DNA from: a virus
Direction: 5' to 3' (one strand)
Virus record (IMG/VR): IMGVR_UViG_3300027896_000100
Span: 1-38,886 of that record
DNA: 38,886 nucleotides
This document shows positions 30,018-38,340 of the stretch, piece after piece. The notes beneath the pieces are model-generated. The model did not search any database and was not told where the DNA came from. It saw only the letters and a list, made by a program, of their open reading frames with translations. Every line of letters starts with the position of its first letter. The first letter of the stretch is position 1. A program made the translations under genes and the position numbers.

Positions 30018-32803
30018 TACATTTAGCAGTAAGGTCTGAATTTAGTTTCAAAAAAGCCTTTGCTCCAATTAATGAAATTATTAAATTAGATGGAGATGCA
30101 ATAGGTATTGCAGATGACAATAATACTTATGGCCATATACCTTTTGTAAAGGCTATGGAAAAAGTAGGAAAGAAAGCTATACTAGGAGTGCGATTAACGG
30201 TTGTAGAACACCTTAAGGAGCGTTTTGAATATAAAGGTAAGTCAGTTATATTACTTGCTAGGAATAATGATGGATTAAAGGAAATTTACAAACTAACAAG
30301 TTTAGCTTGGGAGCAATTTTATTATATACCTAGAATATCTGTAAATGATTTTAATAACATATCTGATAATATTATAAAAATTAATGGTAATGATACTTCT
30401 GATTTGGAATTCGATTATACTGCTATCAATTTTAATACACCTGACAAAATTAAATCAAGTGAATCTGTGTATGTTGATGACAATAGATTTTTAAAACAAT
30501 CTGATAGAGATGTATATGAATTGATGGCAGGATCATCAAAAAGAGGAGATGGAAGATCATATTCATTTGAAACTGATTGTGACCCATTACATGTATTATC
30601 AGAAGAAGAAGTTACTGCGTATTTTGGATATGCTTCTATGCTTAACACCCATATGGTTGCAGAAGAATGCAATGCTAATTTGGAAAAAGCTGATATGGTA
30701 AAATATACAGGTAGAGACAATATTGTTTCTATGTGTATAAAAAGTAGTAAGATAGATTTACTAAATGATAAAAAATACAATGATAGATATAATTATGAAA
30801 TAGATTTGATCAAATCAAAAGGCTATGAAGATTATTTCATGATAGTATCTGATATGATTAAGTATGCTAAAAGGCAAGGCATATTAGTTGGTCCAAGTCG
30901 TGGTTCTTCTGCTGGTAGTCTTGTATGCTATTTATTAGATATAACTGAAATTGATCCAATTGAACATGATTTAATTTTTGAAAGATTTATTGATATTAAC
31001 CGTTTTGATTTGCCTGATATAGATATTGATTTTCCAGATACAAAAAGAGATATTGTTATTAAATATCTTATAAATAAATATGGTGAAAGCAATGTAGCAT
31101 CATTGGCAAATATTAATAGGTTTAAAGCAAAATATGCCATAGGTGAATTTGCTATGGCTCTTAATATACCACCTTTTGAAACTACTGAATTAAAAGATTC
31201 AATAATTGAAAGAAGTGGTGGAGATGCTAGAGCAGCACAATGTATATCAGATACACTTGAAGGAACAGATGTTGGAAAAACCTTTATTGAAAAATATCCA
31301 GCAATGTCACTTGTATCAGAAATTGAAAATCATGCTAGTCACGCTGGAAAACATGCTGCTGGTATAATTGTAAGCAACAAACCATTAACTGATTACTCTG
31401 GAGTAAATGTAAGAGAAGGTGTAATCATGATGGATAAGAAAGATGCTGAGTATATTGATTTACTAAAAATAGATGTTCTTGGATTAAGAACATTATCAAT
31501 ACTTGAAGATGTGTGTAATATGATTCACATGCCAGTATCTGATGTATACAAAATACCATTAGATGATTTCAAAACATTTAGATTATTTAATAGCATGAGG
31601 TTAAATGGAATATTTCAGTTTGAGGGTCAGGCTTTAAGAATCATTACAAAACAAATGGGTGTTCATGTATTTGATGATATAGTAGCAATTACTGCTCTTG
31701 CTAGACCTGGTGCACTTAACTCTGGTGGTACTGGTAGATATATTAAATACAAAACTGGTAAAGAGCAACCAATATATAGATCAGAAGCACATAGGAAAAT
31801 AACTGGTAGCACTATGGGTATTGTAGTGTACCAAGAACAAATGATGAGTATGGCAAAAGAGATTGGAGGAATGTCTTGGGAAGATGTATCTAATCTCAGA
31901 AAGGCAGCATCTAAATCTTTAGGTGATGAATTCTTTAGCAAGTTTAAAGAAAAGTTTATTGCTGGTGCATTAGAAAATAAAGTAAGCCAAAGTGATGCAG
32001 AATTGTTATGGCATGATATAGCAGCAACTGGTTCTTGGACATTCAATAAATCACATGCAGTATCTTATGGATTAGTCAGTTATTGGACTGCTTGGTTTAA
32101 AGCTAATTATCCGCTTGAGTTTGCTGTAGCAAATCTTAATAATGCTAGAAGTGTAGATTCAGCCATTAGACTATTAAGAGATTTTGTTGAGAATGAAGGA
32201 TTTGAATATATAGCTGTTGATCCTGATGAATCAGATGTTAATTGGACTGTTTCAAATGGTAAACTATTAGGAGGATTAACAAACATAAAAGGATTGGGTA
32301 TATCAAAAGCAAAGAAGATTATTGCAGATAGAAATATTGGTAAAGCACCAACTAAAGCAGTTATGAATAAACTCGTTGATCCTATTACTGATTTTGATAT
32401 ATTGTTTCCTTGTAAGGAAAAATGGGGAAATTTATACAATGATCCAGTATCATATGGATTAGATAAAAAGCCTGCATTTATAAAAGATATTGAAGGTAAA
32501 GGTGAATATATATTAATTGGTAAAATTATAACAAGAGATTTAAGAGATAGGAATGATTACCAAGCTGTAACTAAAAGAGGAAGCAAAGTAGATAAAGATC
32601 AATTTTATTTAAAACTTATAGTTGAAGATGATACTGATTCAATTCTATGTATGGTTGGGCATACAGATTATGAAACATTAGGTGGTAAGCAACTAGCAGA
32701 AGAATTAAAAGAAGGAACATGGGTTATAATCAGAGGAAATATAAAATCAGATTGGCGCATGATAACTATTAAACATATTGTTAACTTAGATGTTTGGAAC
32801 TAA
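30014..32803 (+). CDS. C-family (DnaE-type) DNA polymerase alpha subunit
   Basis: A 929-aa replicative polymerase. N-terminal PHP domain: HLAVRSEFSF replaces the usual HL-x-x-HS pattern, and later DDNNTYG replaces D-H-G, so metal ligands are missing. Palm: GPSRGSSAGSLVCYLL followed by the catalytic LPDIDIDFPD (Asp335 and Asp337). Fingers/tail: ALARPGALNSGG, YQEQMMSMA, FNKSHAVSYGLVSYWTAWFKANYP. The C-terminus has an OB fold (YILIGKIITRDLRDRNDYQ, IIRGNIKSD). The length is shorter than cellular DnaE (about 1160). It works with the coupled DnaQ-like exonuclease. Confidence 0.92.
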   Translation: MIHLAVRSEFSFKKAFAPINEIIKLDGDAIGIADDNNTYGHIPFVKAMEKVGKKAILGVRLTVVEHLKERFEYKGKSVILLARNNDGLKEIYKLTSLAWEQFYYIPRISVNDFNNISDNIIKINGNDTSDLEFDYTAINFNTPDKIKSSESVYVDDNRFLKQSDRDVYELMAGSSKRGDGRSYSFETDCDPLHVLSEEEVTAYFGYASMLNTHMVAEECNANLEKADMVKYTGRDNIVSMCIKSSKIDLLNDKKYNDRYNYEIDLIKSKGYEDYFMIVSDMIKYAKRQGILVGPSRGSSAGSLVCYLLDITEIDPIEHDLIFERFIDINRFDLPDIDIDFPDTKRDIVIKYLINKYGESNVASLANINRFKAKYAIGEFAMALNIPPFETTELKDSIIERSGGDARAAQCISDTLEGTDVGKTFIEKYPAMSLVSEIENHASHAGKHAAGIIVSNKPLTDYSGVNVREGVIMMDKKDAEYIDLLKIDVLGLRTLSILEDVCNMIHMPVSDVYKIPLDDFKTFRLFNSMRLNGIFQFEGQALRIITKQMGVHVFDDIVAITALARPGALNSGGTGRYIKYKTGKEQPIYRSEAHRKITGSTMGIVVYQEQMMSMAKEIGGMSWEDVSNLRKAASKSLGDEFFSKFKEKFIAGALENKVSQSDAELLWHDIAATGSWTFNKSHAVSYGLVSYWTAWFKANYPLEFAVANLNNARSVDSAIRLLRDFVENEGFEYIAVDPDESDVNWTVSNGKLLGGLTNIKGLGISKAKKIIADRNIGKAPTKAVMNKLVDPITDFDILFPCKEKWGNLYNDPVSYGLDKKPAFIKDIEGKGEYILIGKIITRDLRDRNDYQAVTKRGSKVDKDQFYLKLIVEDDTDSILCMVGHTDYETLGGKQLAEELKEGTWVIIRGNIKSDWRMITIKHIVNLDVWN

Positions 32804-32804
32804 A

Positions 32805-33881
32805 ATGAATTCAACTATAACTATGTACATGAAAGACAATACTGGAAAAGTTAGAGTATGGAGTATTGAAGCAATTGGAAATGATATTGTAATACACCAT
32901 GGCCAACTAGGAGGATCAATGCAAACAAAAGTAGAAATAATTAATGAAGGCAAAGGTGGTAGAACAACTCAAGATCAAGTACTATCAAGAATTGCATCAA
33001 GAGTATCAAAACAAAGAGATAAAGGATATTCATCTGATATAGAAAGCGCTTTTGTCAGGCCAACAAATTCACTTGGTTTGCCAAAACCTATGTTAGCTAA
33101 AAGATATGATCAAGTTACTAATGTAGATTTAAAATATTCATTTGTTCAACATAAATACAATGGACACAGATGTATAATAGGTAATGTTAATGGTAATATA
33201 ATAGCATATTCAAGAAATGGTAAATTGATAAATTCAATCAAACATATTACTGATAATATTAAACTTGATGAAGGTGAATTTATAGATGGTGAATTATATA
33301 AACACGGCATATCACTACAAACAATATCAAGTCTAATTAAACGTGAACAACAAAATACTGCTAATCTTGATTTTATAGCATATGATATGATAAAAGATGT
33401 TCCATATTCAGAAAGATACTTAAGACTGCTTAGTTTGACAGATGCACCAAATAAACCAATCCCAAATATAATACTTGCTAGAACAAAACACATATCACAA
33501 ATAGTATCTGTTAAAGATGAATTAATGAATAGTATCAATAAAGGATATGAAGGATTAATAATCAGGCAAGGAGATAATGGATATGAAGATGGTAAAAGAA
33601 GTCATTCATTAATAAAAGTAAAAAAATGTTTTGATGATGAATTTGAAATTGTATTTGTTCACAGTAGTATTGATAATTGGGCTATACTTGAATGTGTTAC
33701 AAATGAAGGTAAAAGTTTTAGAGTTAGTGCTCCAGGAACCATAAAAGAAAAAGAATACATATTAAATAATTATGAAAATTATATTGGAAAATATGTTACC
33801 GTTGAATATTTTGAACTAACAAATAATGGCACTCCATTTCACCCAATTGCTATAGCTTTTAGAGATAAAATAGAGGAATAA
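32805..33881 (+). CDS. ATP-dependent DNA ligase with N-terminal WGR domain
   Basis: 358 aa from ATG 32805, 1 nt after the polymerase stop; an in-frame ATG at 32790 is possible. WGR-like domain at residues 1-75 (GKVRVWSIEA, HHGQLGGSMQTKVEIINEGKGG, KQRDKGYSS). Ligase: PKPMLAKRYDQ, motif I HKYNGHR with Lys117 as the adenylated lysine, motif III LDFIAYDMIKD, motif IV YEGLIIRQ, motif V SLIKVKK, then an OB domain. The usual KxDG is KYNG here. It seals nicks during replication; the WGR domain probably binds nucleic-acid ends. Confidence 0.88.
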   Translation: MNSTITMYMKDNTGKVRVWSIEAIGNDIVIHHGQLGGSMQTKVEIINEGKGGRTTQDQVLSRIASRVSKQRDKGYSSDIESAFVRPTNSLGLPKPMLAKRYDQVTNVDLKYSFVQHKYNGHRCIIGNVNGNIIAYSRNGKLINSIKHITDNIKLDEGEFIDGELYKHGISLQTISSLIKREQQNTANLDFIAYDMIKDVPYSERYLRLLSLTDAPNKPIPNIILARTKHISQIVSVKDELMNSINKGYEGLIIRQGDNGYEDGKRSHSLIKVKKCFDDEFEIVFVHSSIDNWAILECVTNEGKSFRVSAPGTIKEKEYILNNYENYIGKYVTVEYFELTNNGTPFHPIAIAFRDKIEE

Positions 33882-33903
33882 ATAGATTAAATATAGGCTA
33901 AAA

Positions 33904-33948
33904 TATACGCTAGTTTAAACGATTATATTATTTTAATACTAGCGTATA
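33904..33948. promoter_or_regulatory. Perfect 11-bp inverted repeat upstream of the HTH gene (operator candidate)
   Basis: TATACGCTAGT (33904-33914) and ACTAGCGTATA (33938-33948) with 23 nt between. No U tract follows, so it is unlikely to be a terminator. It lies 40 nt upstream of the 66-aa helix-turn-helix gene. Symmetric half-sites two helical turns or more apart fit a dimeric regulator, perhaps that protein itself. Confidence 0.5.
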
Positions 33949-33987
33949 GGTTAATAAATTTTAAACCTTAAAACAAATAAAATAAAT

Positions 33988-34188
33988 ATGGAAAACAAAC
34001 CTTACATAACTGCTAGAAAACTTGGATTACATTTAAAATGTGATGAGTCATATGTTCGTAGATTTTTAAGATTACCAAATGCTCCTAAACCAAAAGTACT
34101 TGGTGTAAGAGCATTGAAAGGCAGATCACCACATTTGTATGATGAAGATGAATGCTTACCATTTTTAAAATTGGTAATGAAAAAATAG
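33988..34188 (+). CDS. Small helix-turn-helix DNA-binding protein
   Basis: A 66-aa protein. YITARKLGLHLKCDESYVRRFLRLP reads as a helix-turn-helix ('TARKLG...CDESYVRRFL'), followed by a basic wing (KPKVLGVRALKGRSPHLYDEDECL), like small MerR/excisionase-type phage regulators. It is the last gene of the replication operon, preceded by an 11-bp inverted repeat. It may control the switch to late transcription or bind DNA in another role. It abuts the convergent 115-aa gene with no gap. Confidence 0.68.
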   Translation: MENKPYITARKLGLHLKCDESYVRRFLRLPNAPKPKVLGVRALKGRSPHLYDEDECLPFLKLVMKK

Positions 34189-34536
34189 TTAATCAGAATT
34201 TTGCACTGGAGGATTAAGAGTTTGCATTAATGACAATCCTCCTAGTGCAAAAGGTGCAGTACCATGTTTAAGTACATGATTTAAAAATTTACGTCTATCC
34301 ATAGATTCAGCATTTTTTAATTCTTTTTGTCTTATTAAAATCTCATTTTGATCCAGTGGATGTTGTGCAGGATATACAGTACCCCCTTCTGGTATTTTGT
34401 ATATCATATCTGGAACTCCTCTTTCACAATCTGTAGTAAATTTTAAATGTTTTTTAAGATTTAATTCAGATAGTGGTTTCTCTGATCGTTCATATAGTGA
34501 ATTAGCAAATGTTTGAGGAAGTTGTGGGTCAATCAT
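34189..34536 (-). CDS. 115-aa last gene of the late unit, function unknown
   Basis: A 115-aa protein starting at ATG 34536, overlapping the stop of a 12-codon ORF (ATGA). N-terminal half: LPQTFANSLYERSEKPLSELN, VPDMIYKIPEGG. C-terminal part: SMDRRKFLNHVLKHG, then APFALGGLSLMQTL, an RRKFL plus hydrophobic stretch resembling a twin-arginine signal but located internally. It follows the ejection-protein genes and its stop touches the stop of the plus-strand operon. Function is unknown; a minor virion protein is likely from context. Confidence 0.6.
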   Translation of the reverse strand: MIDPQLPQTFANSLYERSEKPLSELNLKKHLKFTTDCERGVPDMIYKIPEGGTVYPAQHPLDQNEILIRQKELKNAESMDRRKFLNHVLKHGTAPFALGGLSLMQTLNPPVQNSD

Positions 34537-34571
34537 TTGTGTTGATGCAAATAGTCATCAAACGCACTCAT
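34533..34571 (-). CDS. 12-codon ORF with strong ribosome site (leader peptide candidate)
   Basis: ATG at 34571 has GGAG 7 nt upstream and encodes MSAFDDYLHQHK, ending in TGA that overlaps the ATG of the 115-aa gene (ATGA). The next gene has no ribosome site of its own outside this ORF, so this short ORF probably delivers ribosomes by coupled re-initiation. It may be a remnant of a longer gene. Confidence 0.45.
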   Translation of the reverse strand: MSAFDDYLHQHK

Positions 34572-34583
34572 TTAATACTCCAA

Positions 34584-36578
34584 TTAGTCTGTATATTGAT
34601 TAGCAGATAAATATCCAACCAAACCAGGTATTTTATTCAATATGCTATTATTAAGTGATTTAAATGCTGAATCACGTTTTCCAACCTTAAACAAATCTGC
34701 AGTCTTTTGTGGATCTAACATAATATTACCAAGCAGTTCTTGTATCTTTCTATTTTGTCCTGATAGTTTAGAAATCATAGAAGCAGAACCAACTTGGTAT
34801 GCACCTGGAATATTAGAACCTGCTTGTGCTATTGCTCCAGCACCTCTAGCAGCCATATTGCCTGAACTATCATGTTGAAATCCAGAACCTGAAGTCAATT
34901 CTGAAGCAGCTCTACTCCTTTGACTTTCAGACACATTAGACATTAAATCTTTTTGCCTATTTGTAAATGTATTACCATAAGTTGAACCTTTGAAATCAGT
35001 ACCTGCTTGAACTAATTTATCTGGGTCTGCTATTATATCTCCCAATTTTAATGGATCAGTTCTATACAATGCTGCTGTATCTGCAGTACCATGCGGATAT
35101 ACTTTATCTATAATTTCTTGTGCAGCATTTCTTCTATTTACTGGTTTAGATAACTGCCTATATGTTGATTGTGCCTGTGCATAATCAGGCATATTTTTTG
35201 TTCGCCAATCTTGGAATGCACTTCTTATATCTTTAAATGCATCTTGGTTTAAATTAGCTCTTGGGTCTTTGGCATCTTTTATTAAACTATCTATGCCAAG
35301 TTTTACATGATGTAAAGCATCACCACTAATTTGAGGATTCCCCCTTCCACTTAATACCTGATTAAGCATAGCTCTTGTTGGAGGTGTAATATCATTATTT
35401 GCACCTGTTGTAATTGCTCTGTTTAATGCTTTCCGCATCTCAGGTCTTTTAAGTAACTGAACTAATTCCTGATCAACTGGAACCATAGTTTGTTTAGCAG
35501 CATCATATAATGGTTTTGTTTCAGCAGTTCTAAATCCAATTTTCTCAGCAAGTTTTTTAGGATCTGCAATAGCATTCATTAATTTACTTTCTGCGCCAAT
35601 ATTTTCCAACTCCCTAGATATATATTGACCAGGATTTATACTAGAAGCATAATCTTGCAAAGTATTTAAACCAGTGTGCTGCCCTACTTCAGCAGAAGTT
35701 GGTTTATAGTTAGGCACTAATTTTTTATAACCTTCAAGGTTTGATATTACAGTACTAATATCACCTTCAGGTACTGCCTGTCTAACATACTCTGCTAGTT
35801 TAGACATTCTACCAGAATCACTAAATAGATCATGAATTGCCCTATACCCAGCAACTCCACCTTGAACTATTGGTTTTAATATTTGGCCACCTGTGCTAAA
35901 TAAACCAGCACCTGTAGCATCTATAGCACCTGATTTTAATCTATCTTTTACACTACCTGGATTAAGCAAATAACCTAAACTACCACTTAATGCAATATCT
36001 TGCCCAATTTGAGACAATGGCTTTGCTAAAACACCAGCAGCATTAATTTCAGGTACTGCCAAATTAGCTGCTGTTCCTGTTATAACATCTGCGCCAATTT
36101 TTCCTATATTAGCACCTTGATTTTCATCAATCCATCTTTTTTGTGATTCTACTTTATCTAACCATTTCTGTGGAGCTAGATTAAATGTATCTGCTAGTCC
36201 AGCAGCTTGACTCTCAAATCCTCCAGATAAACCACGAGCCATATTTTCAAGATAGTTACCCATACCAGTTTCTTTAGGTTGAGCAACACTATCAGATTGT
36301 ATAGGTTGTGCAACTGATTGAGATTTGCTAGCTTTTAATGCTTTGAATTCAGACTCTGTCAAATCTGGTTTTTGAGTATTTGATTCAATAGTTAATTTTG
36401 GTTTATAACCAGTATTAACGTCCATCCACATACTACCATCATACTGTAAAGTCTTATCACCCATCTGGTGAATATCCCCTAATTTTGGACTACTAGGCAA
36501 ACTATCATTACTAACTTTGCCATTGTATGTTAATCCAGCTTTTCGAGCATTAAATTCTTCTTCTGTTAAATCAGCCAT
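34584..36578 (-). CDS. Large internal virion / DNA ejection protein
   Basis: A 664-aa protein. The N-terminus (MADLTEEEFNARKAGLTYNG) carries a short 'EEEFNARKA / ESEFKALKA' repeat, then a beta-type GDIHQMGDKTLQYDGSMWMDV. The large middle is helical with a hydrophobic stretch (GADVITGTAANLAVPEINAAGVLAKPL) and ends in QVGSASMISKLSGQNRKIQELLGN. This mixture, plus position at the end of the structural cluster, matches podovirus ejection proteins that form a channel across the cell envelope. No lytic transglycosylase motif is visible. Two nucleotides separate it from the 406-aa gene. Confidence 0.68.
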   Translation of the reverse strand: MADLTEEEFNARKAGLTYNGKVSNDSLPSSPKLGDIHQMGDKTLQYDGSMWMDVNTGYKPKLTIESNTQKPDLTESEFKALKASKSQSVAQPIQSDSVAQPKETGMGNYLENMARGLSGGFESQAAGLADTFNLAPQKWLDKVESQKRWIDENQGANIGKIGADVITGTAANLAVPEINAAGVLAKPLSQIGQDIALSGSLGYLLNPGSVKDRLKSGAIDATGAGLFSTGGQILKPIVQGGVAGYRAIHDLFSDSGRMSKLAEYVRQAVPEGDISTVISNLEGYKKLVPNYKPTSAEVGQHTGLNTLQDYASSINPGQYISRELENIGAESKLMNAIADPKKLAEKIGFRTAETKPLYDAAKQTMVPVDQELVQLLKRPEMRKALNRAITTGANNDITPPTRAMLNQVLSGRGNPQISGDALHHVKLGIDSLIKDAKDPRANLNQDAFKDIRSAFQDWRTKNMPDYAQAQSTYRQLSKPVNRRNAAQEIIDKVYPHGTADTAALYRTDPLKLGDIIADPDKLVQAGTDFKGSTYGNTFTNRQKDLMSNVSESQRSRAASELTSGSGFQHDSSGNMAARGAGAIAQAGSNIPGAYQVGSASMISKLSGQNRKIQELLGNIMLDPQKTADLFKVGKRDSAFKSLNNSILNKIPGLVGYLSANQYTD

Positions 36579-36580
36579 GA

Positions 36581-37801
36581 TTATTTACCTCTATTTTTAT
36601 ATGATTCATAATCAGGATAATCATCAGGATTATTAGATATTGTTTTACCAGATTCAGTTGGTAAATCTGATTTTTTAGCCCAAGGTTGATTCCTAAAAGC
36701 AGGATCAGAATACATATCTTGAATATTACCTTGTTCACTATTAATAATTTCTTTCATCTGGTTTAACTTCTTAATAATAGCAGCTGGCCTATCTGCTGTT
36801 GATGGTATAAATGGAGCAAGGGATGGTTGTTCAGCAGCTGTTATAGTAGCCCCTGACAGATCATGTCTTTTTATTGCGCCAATCCCTGCAACTGCTGCAC
36901 GTGGAGTAATACCTTCTAGGTCTAAATATTGTGTTCCTTTTTCAGGTAATATATTCATTAAGCCAAATGAATCAGGATTATCATTTACTTGTTTGATAGC
37001 TTTATCAATATTATCAATCATTGATTTATTATCATTAAAGGCAGCTCTGTGCGCAGGTAGTATATCTTTTCTTAAAGATTCTTGGTATTTTTTCTCTGCT
37101 AAGTCATTAGCCTCTTTAGCACGCACTGCAGCATCATCTGCACGTATTCCTGCCTGATCCTGCCTAACAGCATTTCTAACATTTAAATCATAATTTGCTT
37201 GTTCTAATGGACTTGTGTTATTCTGAAGATTAATTTGCTTAGCCATTTGCTGATCAAAATAAGTACCTCCATTTGCCATCTCCATATTAACAAGTTGGCC
37301 TTTATCATTCATGGTTGTTCCAACAGGAGTTTTTCCACGTTTTTCTTTATCAAGTAGATATTTATATGCTACTGGATCACTAATATTTTTCTGCACAGTT
37401 GTTGGAGTATAACTTGGCATTATACCACTTTGATATGATGCTACATTTTGAACTGCAAGTTTTTGTAAAGTTGGATTACCAGAATTCAAAAATGCTTGTT
37501 GCTGCTTTAACATAGCAACTCTATGTGGATTTGTTTCAAGTGAAATCATTTCATCCAGTGATCCTTTTGATGCTGCTGCTAATTGTTCAGAAGCACGTCT
37601 ATCAGCACTATCTTTCATAGTATTTTGCATAAATGCAGAATCCATAAAATTATCCTGCTTTGGCACTGATGCTATTTGATTCTGTCCTCCTTGAGATAAA
37701 AATGAAAGCATTGTTCCAAGACCAGTATTTGAATTTTGATCCTGTTGTGGTCTTGGTTTGACAATATCACCGCTTAATAAATCTTGTATTGTAAGACCCA
37801 T
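36581..37801 (-). CDS. Internal virion / ejection protein
   Basis: A 406-aa protein, Gln/Asn/Asp-rich, with long helical, coiled-coil-prone central segments (NAVRQDQAGIRADDAAVRAKEANDLAEKKYQESL) and a C-terminal DDYPDYESYKNRGK. The middle GLMNILPEKGTQYLDLEGI and AAVAGIGAIKRHDLSGATIT resemble portions of podovirus ejection proteins that accompany DNA into the cell. It starts at 37801, sharing a base with the previous stop (TAATG). It is classified by position and composition; no catalytic motif is seen. Confidence 0.62.
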   Translation of the reverse strand: MGLTIQDLLSGDIVKPRPQQDQNSNTGLGTMLSFLSQGGQNQIASVPKQDNFMDSAFMQNTMKDSADRRASEQLAAASKGSLDEMISLETNPHRVAMLKQQQAFLNSGNPTLQKLAVQNVASYQSGIMPSYTPTTVQKNISDPVAYKYLLDKEKRGKTPVGTTMNDKGQLVNMEMANGGTYFDQQMAKQINLQNNTSPLEQANYDLNVRNAVRQDQAGIRADDAAVRAKEANDLAEKKYQESLRKDILPAHRAAFNDNKSMIDNIDKAIKQVNDNPDSFGLMNILPEKGTQYLDLEGITPRAAVAGIGAIKRHDLSGATITAAEQPSLAPFIPSTADRPAAIIKKLNQMKEIINSEQGNIQDMYSDPAFRNQPWAKKSDLPTESGKTISNNPDDYPDYESYKNRGK

Positions 37802-38340
37802 TAGCCACCTCCAGAAAGCATTTTAAGTAAAGTATCCCATGTTGCATTAGGATGAACTGCACCAGGCATTTGGGGCATACCAGCAGGCGTCATCATCTGT
37901 CTCTGTGGCTGTTGTTGGTTACCTTGTGCACCTTGGTTATTAACCACACCTTGCTGTGCTTGTTGCATCATTTGGTCATACATGGGGTTGTCAGGTTTAG
38001 CAGCTGCAAGTCCAGCAGATACATCTTGCTGCTGTGCATACTTTTGCCATTTACCTTTGCCACCATTTGGTGCAGATGTAGTGGCTGGAGGTGCTTGTGA
38101 ACCAATATTAGACGACATCATTGGGTTAGTTGCAGTTGGTGAACCAGACAATGCTTGATTTAAACTACTTTGTGGTAATGTTGCACCAGGCACTGGCCCA
38201 GACATTGCAGAACCAGCATCACCCATTGCACTTGCGCCACCTTTTAGCAAACTCATTAGTCCACCACCTGCCCCAGCTGCCCCAGCACCACTACTAAATA
38301 ACCCTGCTAACATTGGTATTAATCCTGCTAAAGCACCCAT
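37801..38340 (-). CDS. Gly/Ala/Pro-rich small ejection-type protein
   Basis: A 179-aa protein with a hydrophobic Gly/Ala-rich N-terminus (MGALAGLIPMLAGLFSSGAG) that could insert in membrane, then Gly/Ser, Pro- and Gln-rich low-complexity sequence (NNQGAQGNQQQPQRQMM, GMPQMPGAVHPNATW). It is coupled to both neighbours by TAATG overlaps. Small proteins with a membrane-active N-terminus and Gln/Pro-rich tail are typical partners of the larger ejection proteins. GC content here is higher than in the next genes. Confidence 0.6.
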   Translation of the reverse strand: MGALAGLIPMLAGLFSSGAGAAGAGGGLMSLLKGGASAMGDAGSAMSGPVPGATLPQSSLNQALSGSPTATNPMMSSNIGSQAPPATTSAPNGGKGKWQKYAQQQDVSAGLAAAKPDNPMYDQMMQQAQQGVVNNQGAQGNQQQPQRQMMTPAGMPQMPGAVHPNATWDTLLKMLSGGG

